This document shows, piece after piece, positions 25,960-34,475 of a DNA stretch of 64,000 nt; positions within the stretch are counted from its first letter, which is position 1, and the number at the start of each line of letters is the position of its first letter. The DNA is taken from positions 1-64,000 of the forward strand of contig CAYQNJ010000004.1 in the NCBI GenBank assembly GCA_964418835.1. Direction: 5' to 3'. This DNA comes from UBA9076 sp964418835. Lineage in GTDB: Bacteria; Bacillota_I; Bacilli_A; Erysipelotrichales; Erysipelotrichaceae. Under the pieces are notes generated by a model. The model was not told the DNA's origin, did not search any database, and worked only from the letters and a program-made list of their open reading frames with translations. A program made the position numbers and the translations under genes.

Positions 25960-26004
25960 GTCTTATTATTTTACCTTTTCAAATCTATCAGTGATATACA
26001 AATC

Positions 26005-26030
26005 AAAAAAAAGACATATTATTTATGTCT
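26005..26030 (-). terminator. Terminator of the rhodanese gene
   Basis: AGACATA (26012-26018) and TATGTCT (26024-26030), with the run of A on the left side giving a U tract on the leftward transcript. Confidence 0.65.
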
Positions 26031-26403
26031 ATTTTACTATTTCATATGGCCAGTTCATTATTCCGCCAAAGTCATATAAGTTTGTATAACCAAGCTTTTC
26101 TAATTTAACTGCGGCTTGATGACTTCTAGCACCACTTCTACAATAAATTAATATTTTTGCGTCTTTATCTGGTAGAAAACTAGGCATTGTATTTCCTATT
26201 GAACTAACATCTAGATTAATCGCATTTTTGATATGACCTTCTTTAAATTCATCTTTTGTTCTTACATCTAAAATAATAACTTCTTCACTTTGCATAATAT
26301 CATATGCACTTTTCGCATCAATTACAGTGATATTTTCACTAGATGACTTTGAACATCCCATCAACATTGATAATAAACCCATAATAATAACCATCCTTTT
26401 CAT
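26029..26403 (-). CDS. Rhodanese-domain lipoprotein
   Basis: The 124-aa protein has a short signal peptide ending in the lipobox LMGC (Cys17), so it should be lipid-anchored outside the membrane. A single rhodanese domain follows: VIILDVRTKDEFKEGHIKNAINL and active loop YCRSGARSHQAA, whose Cys is the sulfur-accepting residue. Extracytoplasmic rhodaneses handle sulfane sulfur or cyanide; the partner is unknown. The ATG follows GAGGTAAATAT. It is transcribed divergently from uvrA. Confidence 0.85.
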   Translation of the reverse strand: MKRMVIIMGLLSMLMGCSKSSSENITVIDAKSAYDIMQSEEVIILDVRTKDEFKEGHIKNAINLDVSSIGNTMPSFLPDKDAKILIYCRSGARSHQAAVKLEKLGYTNLYDFGGIMNWPYEIVK

Positions 26404-26474
26404 ATATTTACCTCAGGTAATACTTTAATGTAAATATTATATAAAATCTATTAAAATGACTATAAGTCATTTAA

Positions 26475-26503
26475 TTGTTTAGGTAAAATAAAGGTTGTAT
26501 AAT
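26475..26503 (+). promoter_or_regulatory. Promoter of the uvrA-hprK-lgt-trxB operon
   Basis: TTGTTT (26475-26480), a 17-bp spacer and TATAAT (26498-26503); the uvrA ATG is at 26523. No LexA-type site was noticed. Confidence 0.65.
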
Positions 26504-26522
26504 TAAGGTCGAGGTATAGTAA

Positions 26523-29372
26523 ATGGATAAGATAATTATAAAAGGCGCAAAAGAAAATAACCTTAAAAATATAGATTTAGAAATCCCTAGAAATAAACTG
26601 GTTATTATGACTGGTGTTTCAGGTTCTGGTAAGACTTCTCTTGCTTTTGACACAATATATGCTGAAGGTCAAAGAAGGTATGTGGAATCTCTTAGTGCTT
26701 ATGCTAGGATGTTTTTAGGTGGAGTAGAAAAACCTAATGTTGAATTAATTGAAGGATTAAGTCCTTCTATTTCTATTGATCAAAAAACTACACATAGTAA
26801 TCCTAGAAGTACTGTAGGTACTGTTACAGAGATATATGATTATTTAAGACTATTATACGCAAGGGTAGGTATTCCTTATTGTCCTCATCATAATATACCT
26901 ATTACTGCACAAACAATTACACAGATGATAGATAGAATAATGGAATTGGAAGATAAAACTAGACTTGAAATAATGGCACCTGTAATAAAAGATAAGAAAG
27001 GTACACAAAAGGATTTAATTTCAAAGTTAATAAAAGATGGGTATATAAGGGCTAGAGTAGATGGAGAAGTTAAGTTACTAGAAGAAGTTGAAGACTTAGA
27101 AAAAAATGTTAAACATAGTATTGATGTAGTTGTGGATAGGGTTATTAAAAGTGATAATTCTAGAAGTAGACTACATGATTCATTAGAAACTGCTTTGAAT
27201 TTAGGTAATGGTAATGCAATAGTCCACGCAAAAGGAGAAGACATATTGTTTTCTAGTAATTTTGCTTGTCCTATTTGTGGTTTTTCTGTGCCTAACTTAG
27301 AGCCTAGATTATTTTCATTTAATGCTCCATTAGGTGCTTGTGAAGAGTGTAAAGGGCTTGGGGTTACAATGGAGGTTGATATAGATTTATTAATAGAAGA
27401 TTATGATAAATCTATAAGACAAGGTGGAATTAGATATTATAAAAATATAGTTGATAAAGAAAATATAGAATGGCAAAACTTTAAAACTCTATGTGATTAT
27501 TATGGTATTGATTTAAATAAACCTTTAAAGGATTTTACTAAGAAGGAAATGGATATTATTTTATATGGTTCAAAAGAACCTATTAAGTATACTATAACTA
27601 CTTCTAGTGGTAATTCTTATAATAAAAATGATTATATTGAGGGTGTTAAGAACCTTATAGAAAGAAGGTTTGTGGAGACTACTTCTAATATGACTAAGGA
27701 TTGGTATCAGTCTTTTATGATGGAAAGTCCTTGTCCTGTTTGTCATGGTAGAAGATTAAATGAAGTTGCATTAAGTGTTAGAGTTGGTGATAAAAACATT
27801 TATGAATTTACTACAATGTCTATTAAAGAAGCTATTATATGGATGAATGAATTAAAACTTTCTGAAATGAATATGACAATCGCGGATTTAATATTAAAAG
27901 AAATAAAGAGTAGATTAAACTTCTTAAAAAATGTTGGTTTAGATTATCTTACAATGGATAGATTAGCTGGGACATTAAGTGGCGGAGAAGCACAAAGAAT
28001 TAGATTAGCTACTCAAATTGGTTCTAGTTTAACTGGTGTTTTATATGTTTTAGATGAACCTAGTATTGGTTTACATCAAAGGGATAATTCAAAGTTAATA
28101 GCGACTCTTAAAAACATGAGAGATATGGGTAATAGTGTTATAGTTGTTGAACATGATGAAGAGACAATGATTGAGTCAGACTACATTATAGATATTGGTC
28201 CTGGTGCTGGTTTACATGGAGGAGAAGTTGTGGCTAAGGGTACTCCTGAAGAAGTTATGAATGATGATAATTCTATTACTGGTAAGTATTTAAGTGGAAA
28301 ACTTATGATTGATACTCCAAGTGATAGAAGAAAAGGTAACGGTAAATTTATTGAAGTAATTGGCGCTAGTGAAAATAATTTAAAGAATTTAACTGTAAAG
28401 TTTCCTTTAGGTAAGTTTGTGGTGGTTACTGGTGTTAGTGGTAGTGGTAAGAGTACTTTAGTTAATGAAATATTCTGTAAGGCTATCCAACAATCTCTTG
28501 GTAGAAAAAGAATAAAACCAGGTAAGTTTAAAAAGATAAAAGGCTTAGAGAATATTGATAAGGTTGTTGAGATAAGTCAAGATCCTATTGGTAGAACTCC
28601 TAGAAGTAACCCTGTAACGTATACAGGTGTGTTTGATGATATTAGAGATTTATTTGCGATGGCTCCAGAGTCTAAGATTAGAGGTTATGATAAGGGTAGA
28701 TTCTCGTTTAATGTTAGAGGTGGCAGATGTGAAGCGTGTCAAGGTGATGGTGTTAAGAGGATTAGTATGAACTTTCTACCTGATGTTTATGTACCTTGTG
28801 AGGTGTGTCATGGTAAAAGATATAATGAAGAAACATTACAAGTCACATATAAGGGTAAGAATATTAGTGACATTCTAGAAATGACAATTGAAGAAGCATT
28901 GATGTTCTTTTCTCCTATTATTAAAATCAAAGATAAAATACAAACAATTCATGATGTTGGATTGGATTATATTAAGTTAGGTCAATCTAGCACTACATTA
29001 AGTGGTGGTGAGGCACAAAGAGTTAAACTAGCCTCTGAACTTCAAAAGAAGGCTACAGGGAAAACTGTTTATATTTTGGATGAGCCTACAACTGGATTGC
29101 ATGCGCACGATGTAAAAAGATTATTAGCGGTATTACAGAGAATAGTGGATAATGGAGATACTGTTTTGGTTATTGAACATAACCTAGATGTTATAAAGAA
29201 TGCGGATTATATTATTGATTTAGGACCTGAAGGTGGGGATGAAGGTGGTACTATTATAGGTGTAGGGACACCTGAAGAAATAGCTGAAAATAAAAACAGT
29301 TATACAGGTTATTATGTGAAGAAAGCACTAGAGAGGGAATTTCAATGTCTGAGAAATATGAAGGAAAAGTAA
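26523..29372 (+). CDS. uvrA: UvrABC system protein A
   Basis: The 949-aa ABC-type damage-recognition subunit of nucleotide excision repair is full length. Walker A motifs are VSGSGKTSLAFD (near residue 32) and VSGSGKSTLVNE (near 641). The two ABC signatures are TLSGGEAQRIRLA and TLSGGEAQRVKLA. Zinc-module Cys pairs are CPICGF, CEECKG and later CEACQGDG/CEVCHGKR. Partner uvrB is not in the window. It is the first gene of a tight run: it overlaps hprK by 28 bp, then lgt and trxB follow. No damage was seen. Confidence 0.97.
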   Translation: MDKIIIKGAKENNLKNIDLEIPRNKLVIMTGVSGSGKTSLAFDTIYAEGQRRYVESLSAYARMFLGGVEKPNVELIEGLSPSISIDQKTTHSNPRSTVGTVTEIYDYLRLLYARVGIPYCPHHNIPITAQTITQMIDRIMELEDKTRLEIMAPVIKDKKGTQKDLISKLIKDGYIRARVDGEVKLLEEVEDLEKNVKHSIDVVVDRVIKSDNSRSRLHDSLETALNLGNGNAIVHAKGEDILFSSNFACPICGFSVPNLEPRLFSFNAPLGACEECKGLGVTMEVDIDLLIEDYDKSIRQGGIRYYKNIVDKENIEWQNFKTLCDYYGIDLNKPLKDFTKKEMDIILYGSKEPIKYTITTSSGNSYNKNDYIEGVKNLIERRFVETTSNMTKDWYQSFMMESPCPVCHGRRLNEVALSVRVGDKNIYEFTTMSIKEAIIWMNELKLSEMNMTIADLILKEIKSRLNFLKNVGLDYLTMDRLAGTLSGGEAQRIRLATQIGSSLTGVLYVLDEPSIGLHQRDNSKLIATLKNMRDMGNSVIVVEHDEETMIESDYIIDIGPGAGLHGGEVVAKGTPEEVMNDDNSITGKYLSGKLMIDTPSDRRKGNGKFIEVIGASENNLKNLTVKFPLGKFVVVTGVSGSGKSTLVNEIFCKAIQQSLGRKRIKPGKFKKIKGLENIDKVVEISQDPIGRTPRSNPVTYTGVFDDIRDLFAMAPESKIRGYDKGRFSFNVRGGRCEACQGDGVKRISMNFLPDVYVPCEVCHGKRYNEETLQVTYKGKNISDILEMTIEEALMFFSPIIKIKDKIQTIHDVGLDYIKLGQSSTTLSGGEAQRVKLASELQKKATGKTVYILDEPTTGLHAHDVKRLLAVLQRIVDNGDTVLVIEHNLDVIKNADYIIDLGPEGGDEGGTIIGVGTPEEIAENKNSYTGYYVKKALEREFQCLRNMKEK

Positions 29373-30307
29373 CGATTAAAGAAATTAAAGAATTCTTTGA
29401 TTATGAACAACTTACAGGAGATGAAAAATCTTTAGATAGATGGGTTGTTGTGCCTGATGTTAATAGGCCTGGACTAGAACTTAGTGGTTATACAAAACTT
29501 ACTGAACCTAGAAGAGTTGTAATAATTGGTAATAAGGAACAAGAATATATTAGTGAGATGAGTGAAGAACTTCAAAAAGAAAGATTTCAACTTATTACTG
29601 ATGCTTTAACTCCTTGTATTATTATTACTAGAAACTTTGATTGTCCTCCATTGTTAAAAGAAATTGCAGAAAATTTAAATTTCCCGATTTTTAAAACAAG
29701 TCATCCTACTTATAGAGTCATGGTTGATTTAATAACTTTACTAGATGAAAAACTAGCTCCTAAAGATTCATTACATGGTGTTTTAATGTCTGTGTATGGT
29801 GTTGGTGTTTTAATTACTGGTGAAAGTGGTATGGGTAAATCAGAAATTGCTTTAGAACTTATTAAAAGAGGTCATGTTTTAATTTCTGATGATAGGGTTG
29901 ATATTAAAAGAATACATAATGTGATCAAAGGTCATTCTCCTGAACTTCTTGAAGGTATGTTAGAGATTAGAGGTATAGGTATTATCGATGTGGCTAAGAT
30001 GTTTGGGGCAAGTGCATTATTAAAGGTATTTAATGTAAACTTCATTATTAACTTAGAGAAGTTTAATGATAAATCTGATTATATGAGAGTTGGTAATGAG
30101 GATACTCAATATAAAACTATTTTAGGTTTAGATATACCTACAATTACATTACCTGTAAAAGAGGGAAGATCTATGGCGGTAATAGTTGAATCAGCGGTTA
30201 CTAATTATAGATTAAGAGAAGAAGGGTTTAATAGTGCGAAAGAATTTGAGAAAAGAGTACTTGAGTATATTCATGTGGAGAATGAAAAACGTAAGGAGGA
30301 AAACTAA
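29345..30307 (+). CDS. hprK: HPr kinase/phosphorylase
   Basis: The 320-aa enzyme phosphorylates Ser46 of HPr and reverses this with phosphate, controlling carbon catabolite repression in Bacillota. His in LHGVLM (about 144), the P-loop GESGMGKSE (159-167) and the signature EIRGIGIIDV are all present. The ATG lies within the end of uvrA. Dephosphorylation of HPr by this enzyme yields pyrophosphate, which links it to the PpaX-like domain encoded by the next gene. HPr and CcpA are not in the window. Confidence 0.96.
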   Translation: MSEKYEGKVTIKEIKEFFDYEQLTGDEKSLDRWVVVPDVNRPGLELSGYTKLTEPRRVVIIGNKEQEYISEMSEELQKERFQLITDALTPCIIITRNFDCPPLLKEIAENLNFPIFKTSHPTYRVMVDLITLLDEKLAPKDSLHGVLMSVYGVGVLITGESGMGKSEIALELIKRGHVLISDDRVDIKRIHNVIKGHSPELLEGMLEIRGIGIIDVAKMFGASALLKVFNVNFIINLEKFNDKSDYMRVGNEDTQYKTILGLDIPTITLPVKEGRSMAVIVESAVTNYRLREEGFNSAKEFEKRVLEYIHVENEKRKEEN

Positions 30308-31764
30308 TGCAGTTTTTTCCTGATTCAAGAACGTTTATTTCAATTGGTGTTTTTAAGATTACATATTATGCTTTAGGTTATTTGTTTGGTGGAATGTTTG
30401 CATATTATTTTGCGAGTAAGGATATGAAAAACAATGGATACAAACAAGATACAGTTGATGATATCTTCTTTGGTTCATTTATCAGTGGATTACTTGGCGC
30501 AAGGATTTGGTATGTTTTATTTTCTAATCTTTCTTATTATTTAAGTGATCCTATAAAGATATTGTTTATATTTGAAGGTGGTTTAGCTATTCAAGGTGGT
30601 ATCTTTGGTGGATTATTGTATGGACTTTATTACACTAGAAAACATAAGATGTCTTTTTTAAGGACAGTTGATGCGTTTTTGCCTAATATGCTTATTGCAC
30701 AAACTATTGGAAGATGGGGTAACTTCGCAAATCAAGAAGCTTATGGAAATGTTGTAAGTGAAGCGTTTTATAATAATTTCCCTAGTTTTATAAAGGATGG
30801 GATGTTTATTGATGGAGCTTATAGACAACCAACTTTCTTATGGGAGAGTGTATTTAATCTAGTTGGTTTTATTATAATTAGGTACATTTATAGAAAATTT
30901 AATAGAAACAAACGTGGTGATTTATCTTATATGTATTTTTTATGGTATGGAATTACTAGGTTCTTTGTGGAAGGGTTTAGAAGTGATAGTTTAATGTTTA
31001 TGGGTCTAAGGATGGCTCAATTAATATCTTTATTATTTGTGGTTATAGGAATACTAGGAATCTTTGGAGTATTTGAAAGATTTATAAAGAAGGAAAAGCC
31101 TGTGATGTTGTTTGATTTAGATGGTACTTTATTAAACACCGCTCCTGCAATAATAGAAACTTATAGATATTTATTTAGTAAGTATAAGAAGGATGAAGTA
31201 TTTGATAGAAAAAAGGAATTAGAAGTTCAAGGACCTCCATTAGCTACAATGTTTAAAAAATATTTCCCTAATGAAGATACAGATGCTTTAATACAAGAAT
31301 ATAGGGATTATAACTTTAAGATTCATGAAGAGTTTGTAAGACCTATGGATAATGCGGAAGCACTTTTAAGGAAATTAAAAGAAGAAGGGTATAAGATAGG
31401 TGTTGTTTCTACAAAACTTAAGGATTCAGTTGAAATGGGACTTAAGATGTTTAATTTAGATAGTTATGTGGATGTGGTGGTTGGATATGATAGTGTAAAA
31501 AACAATAAACCAGATCCAGAAGGATTGTTGTTAGCTTGTAAGTTATTAAATCATACACAGGATGAATGTATTTATGTGGGTGATGCAAATACTGATATTA
31601 TGGCCGCAAAAAATGCTGGTGTTTATTCTATTGGCTATGTTTTTGATGAAGATAGAAAACAGGCAATTGTGGACAGTAAACCTAATGTAATTATTGAAAA
31701 TTTAATAAATGTTGTAGATGTTTTGAAAGAAGGTAATAAATCATGGACAAAAGATATGATGTAA
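30307..31764 (+). CDS. lgt: Prolipoprotein diacylglyceryl transferase fused to a PpaX-like HAD phosphatase
   Basis: This is a 485-aa fusion. Residues 1-258 are Lgt, a seven-helix membrane enzyme adding diacylglycerol to the lipobox Cys; the signature GRWGNFANQEAYG and the catalytic region are intact. From residue 265 a complete HAD hydrolase follows: MLFDLDGTLLNT with the nucleophile Asp, a cap domain, VVSTKLKDSV and YVGDANTDIMAAKNAG. It resembles PpaX, the pyrophosphatase that is a separate gene next to lgt and hprK in Bacillus. The open frame crosses the join without any stop. The HAD half should face the cytoplasm, where PPi is made. The fusion itself is directly visible. Confidence 0.92.
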   Translation: MQFFPDSRTFISIGVFKITYYALGYLFGGMFAYYFASKDMKNNGYKQDTVDDIFFGSFISGLLGARIWYVLFSNLSYYLSDPIKILFIFEGGLAIQGGIFGGLLYGLYYTRKHKMSFLRTVDAFLPNMLIAQTIGRWGNFANQEAYGNVVSEAFYNNFPSFIKDGMFIDGAYRQPTFLWESVFNLVGFIIIRYIYRKFNRNKRGDLSYMYFLWYGITRFFVEGFRSDSLMFMGLRMAQLISLLFVVIGILGIFGVFERFIKKEKPVMLFDLDGTLLNTAPAIIETYRYLFSKYKKDEVFDRKKELEVQGPPLATMFKKYFPNEDTDALIQEYRDYNFKIHEEFVRPMDNAEALLRKLKEEGYKIGVVSTKLKDSVEMGLKMFNLDSYVDVVVGYDSVKNNKPDPEGLLLACKLLNHTQDECIYVGDANTDIMAAKNAGVYSIGYVFDEDRKQAIVDSKPNVIIENLINVVDVLKEGNKSWTKDMM

Positions 31765-32657
31765 TTGTAATTGGGGCAGGACCTGCTGGAATGACAGCGG
31801 CTATTTATGCAAAGCGTGCTGGACTTGAGGTAGCAATGCTTGAAAATAGTGCACCTGGTGGAAAGATGGTAAAGACTTTTGAAATTCAAAACTATCCAAG
31901 TTTTATTAATGTGAATGGTGCAGATTTATCTTATAAGATGTATGAACAAACACAGGCTTTAGGTGTTGAATACTTATATGGTGATGTAATTGATATTGAA
32001 GATGGTGAAGTTAAAACAGTAAAGTGTGATGATGGAAATGAGTATAAAGCATCTTCAGTTATTGTGGCGACTGGCACTAAGGAAAGATTATTAAATATAC
32101 CAGGTGAGATTAAGTATACTAGTAGAGGTGTTTCTTATTGTGCGGTTTGTGATGGAGCATTCTTTAAGGATAAAACAGTTGTGGTTATTGGTGGAGGTAA
32201 TTCTGCATTAGAAGAATCTTTATATTTAACTCAATTTGTAAAGAAGTTATATATTGTAATTAGAAGAGATGTCTTTAGAGGGGAAGAGTATACACAAGAA
32301 AAAGTGTTAGCTAACCCGAAAATAGAAGTAATAAAAAAACATATTCCAATTGAAATAATTGGAGATGATAAGGTTACATCTATCGTATTAGAAAATGTGG
32401 ATACTAAGGAAAGAACTACAATAGAAACACAGGGTGTTTTCCCTTATATTGGTGCAGATGCAAATACAGCATTTGTACAATCATTAGGAATTACTGATTT
32501 AACAGGTTATATTGTAGTAAATGATAATATGGAAACAAGTGTTAAGGGTATCTATGGTGCAGGGGATTGTAATGTGAAAACCCTTAGACAAATAGTTACA
32601 GCTACAAGTGATGGTGCTATTGCGGCACAAAATGCATTTCATTATGTAAAGGGGTAA
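31743..32657 (+). CDS. trxB: Thioredoxin reductase
   Basis: The 304-aa FAD/NADPH enzyme reduces thioredoxin. The FAD dinucleotide motif is VIVIGAGPAGMTAA, the redox disulfide is CAVC (Cys133 and Cys136), the NADPH motif is VVVIGGGNSALEE and the C-terminal FAD contact is GIYGAGDCNVKTLRQI. Length and residues match low-molecular-weight TrxB. It overlaps the end of the lgt fusion by 22 bp, so it belongs to the uvrA-hprK-lgt operon. The ATG at 31743 is the first codon of the conserved N-terminus. Confidence 0.95.
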   Translation: MDKRYDVIVIGAGPAGMTAAIYAKRAGLEVAMLENSAPGGKMVKTFEIQNYPSFINVNGADLSYKMYEQTQALGVEYLYGDVIDIEDGEVKTVKCDDGNEYKASSVIVATGTKERLLNIPGEIKYTSRGVSYCAVCDGAFFKDKTVVVIGGGNSALEESLYLTQFVKKLYIVIRRDVFRGEEYTQEKVLANPKIEVIKKHIPIEIIGDDKVTSIVLENVDTKERTTIETQGVFPYIGADANTAFVQSLGITDLTGYIVVNDNMETSVKGIYGAGDCNVKTLRQIVTATSDGAIAAQNAFHYVKG

Positions 32658-32660
32658 TTT

Positions 32661-33041
32661 ATGGCTAAATTAGTATTTAATGGTGATTTTAATGGAACTT
32701 ATCAAGTTAGAAACCAAAAATTAGTATTAGATAAAGAAGATGGTTTAAGACCATATGATTTAACATATGGTGCAATAGCTGGATGTTTGTATTCAACATT
32801 CTTGAATATTTTAGAACTTAATGATTTAAATGTTGATGAAACAGAAATAGTTATTAATGGTAGAAAAAGAACTACTATACCTACTACAGTGGAGTATATT
32901 AATATTCATTTCTTTGTGAAAACTAGTGATAACAAGAAGAAAATCAGTGATTGTTTTTATGAGTCATTAGACGCATGTAGTATGATTGTTACATTTAGAC
33001 ATGTAGCAGAAATTGAATCAAATATTTCATTTGAATTATAA
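32661..33041 (+). CDS. OsmC-like protein
   Basis: The 126-aa protein has the OsmC/Ohr fold pattern: a beta-rich N-terminus, helix LTYGAIAGCLYSTFLNILE with a Cys at the expected peroxidatic place, and DACSMIVTFRHVAEIESNI with the second Cys. OsmC/Ohr enzymes reduce organic hydroperoxides. Both Cys are present, so activity is plausible. It starts 3 bp after trxB and ends the operon, which fits a thiol-redox role. Subfamily is not resolved. Confidence 0.75.
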   Translation: MAKLVFNGDFNGTYQVRNQKLVLDKEDGLRPYDLTYGAIAGCLYSTFLNILELNDLNVDETEIVINGRKRTTIPTTVEYINIHFFVKTSDNKKKISDCFYESLDACSMIVTFRHVAEIESNISFEL

Positions 33042-33062
33042 AACCTCTTAAGAGGTTTTTTT
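33041..33062 (+). terminator. Terminator of the uvrA-trxB operon
   Basis: AAACCTCTT-AAGAGGTTTTTTT directly after the stop codon. Confidence 0.85.
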
Positions 33063-33266
33063 GTTTTATATAGGATAAATTATATTTATTAAATTGGAAG
33101 ATATGATATTTGAACATTGTTAGACTTAAAAACTATATCCAAGTATTTTTTCATGGAGAAACATTTAATGTTGAAATTAATTAATTAAACAAATAAAAGT
33201 TAAATATACTATTGGATATTATTATGGTATAAAAGTCATTAACCTAATAGATTGGTTATTAGAATA
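33063..33266. other. AT-rich intergenic region
   Basis: About 200 bp between the OsmC-like gene and the terminator of the leftward lipoprotein. Only a small TAACC/GGTTA inverted repeat at about 33240-33259 stands out. No gene was seen. Confidence 0.5.
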
Positions 33267-33302
33267 AAAAAGATGTAACTCTTTAATTAGAATTACATCT
33301 TT
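33267..33302 (-). terminator. Terminator of the PplA-like lipoprotein
   Basis: AAAAGATGTAA (33269-33279) pairs with TTACATCTTT (33293-33302); the A-rich left side supplies the U tract for the leftward transcript. Confidence 0.75.
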
Positions 33303-33313
33303 ATTTTTATTTT

Positions 33314-34359
33314 TTATTTTGCAGCTTTTATAGCAGCTTCCATTGCAGGAAGTATAGTTTCTACAGTAATAGTAGCACTTGTTGCTAAGTCTTCTTCTTG
33401 TAAAGCAGCTGGGTGAGAAGGATCTTTTTCATATGTTTTAGTAGCTAAGATTTCTTCTGCATTTTTACCATTAAAGAATTCAGATAAAGCAATTGCTTGT
33501 TCATTCCATTCTTTGCCTATTGGTGATGCAGCCTTCATACCATAAGCATCTTTAATTTCTAGCTTTGTTCCAACTTCAAACTCTGTGTTTTTAATTGTTC
33601 CATCTAATTCAAAATCTGTTTGAGCCATAGCCATATCAATTACGTTTGCTTTAACAACACCGTTGTCATCAGTAGCAACACCAGCAATTGTTATTTCAAA
33701 TAATGTTGATGGTTTTTCTCCACCTGATTTAGAACGTTTTGAGTTTGTTTGTAATCCTAAACCAACTTTAGTTGCTCCCTCAACTTCAACAGCATAAGAT
33801 TTTGCAGAAGTGATTGCTTTTGAGAAACCTGTTAAATCAAATGTTGCTCCACTTAATAAGTCAGCATCTTTGTCAGTTATTGCAACTGCAAGTTCTTCTA
33901 CAGTTTTACCAACTGCATAAGCTTCTAATGCATCAACTTGTTCATACCATTCTTTACCAATACCTGAAGCAACCTTCATTCCATAATCATCTTTAAGTTC
34001 TGTTTTACTTGGATATAGAACTGTTTTGAAATTTTCTGGTAGATTCATTTCTTTATCAAATTCTATGCTTGCTTGAACAACATCGTAGTCTAATGAAACA
34101 ATCTTGTAATCAGCATCAAAGCCGATTGCAACAATGTCAGCGTCAACTTTACCTGTAGCATTTTTTTCTTCAGTTGCTGCAGTAGATCCTTCAACAGTTA
34201 CGTATTGACCAACACCAAAGTATTTGATTCCTGTTTCAACAACATCAGTTGTTTCAGTTGTTTCGGTAGTTTCAACTGTTTCTTCAGTTGTTGCTGTAGG
34301 AGTACTTTGACAACCAACTAATGTAATTGCGCAAAGTAAAATTAATAATTTTTTTTCAT
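33314..34359 (-). CDS. PplA-like flavinylated lipoprotein, frameshifted at an A8 tract
   Basis: The coding region starts at ATG 34359-34357 with GGAGG upstream, but eight A's after the ATG put it out of frame. With nine it reads MKKKLLILLCAITLVGC, a lipoprotein signal peptide with lipobox LVGC. The last 244 codons are open from ATG 34048. The mature protein has two related domains, each with DDYGMKVASGIGKEW or DAYGMKAASPIGKEW. Each ends in a motif fitting the ApbE flavinylation rule Dxx[ST][GS]AT: DLLSGAT and DLATSAT. This matches Listeria PplA, which carries two covalent FMN groups for extracellular electron transfer. No apbE or ndh2 is nearby. A Thr-rich linker follows the lipid anchor. Confidence 0.75.
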
Positions 34360-34400
34360 CTTTCTTTCCTCCGAGTTAGTATTATAGCATAAATAATAAA

Positions 34401-34456
34401 TTAACAAACCTTAAGATTAATTATGTTTGATGATACACCAATAGGCGTGGTAGAAT
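34401..34456 (+). promoter_or_regulatory. Promoter of rapZ-yvcK-whiA with an upstream TTAA box pair
   Basis: TTGATG (34427-34432), an 18-bp spacer and TAGAAT (34451-34456) precede rapZ. TTAACAAACCTTAAGATTAAT at 34401 has TTAA boxes 10 bp apart and is nearly identical to the sequence at 21195. The spacing resembles sites of OmpR-family regulators. Confidence 0.5.
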
Positions 34457-34475
34457 AACTTTGAGGTAATAGATT

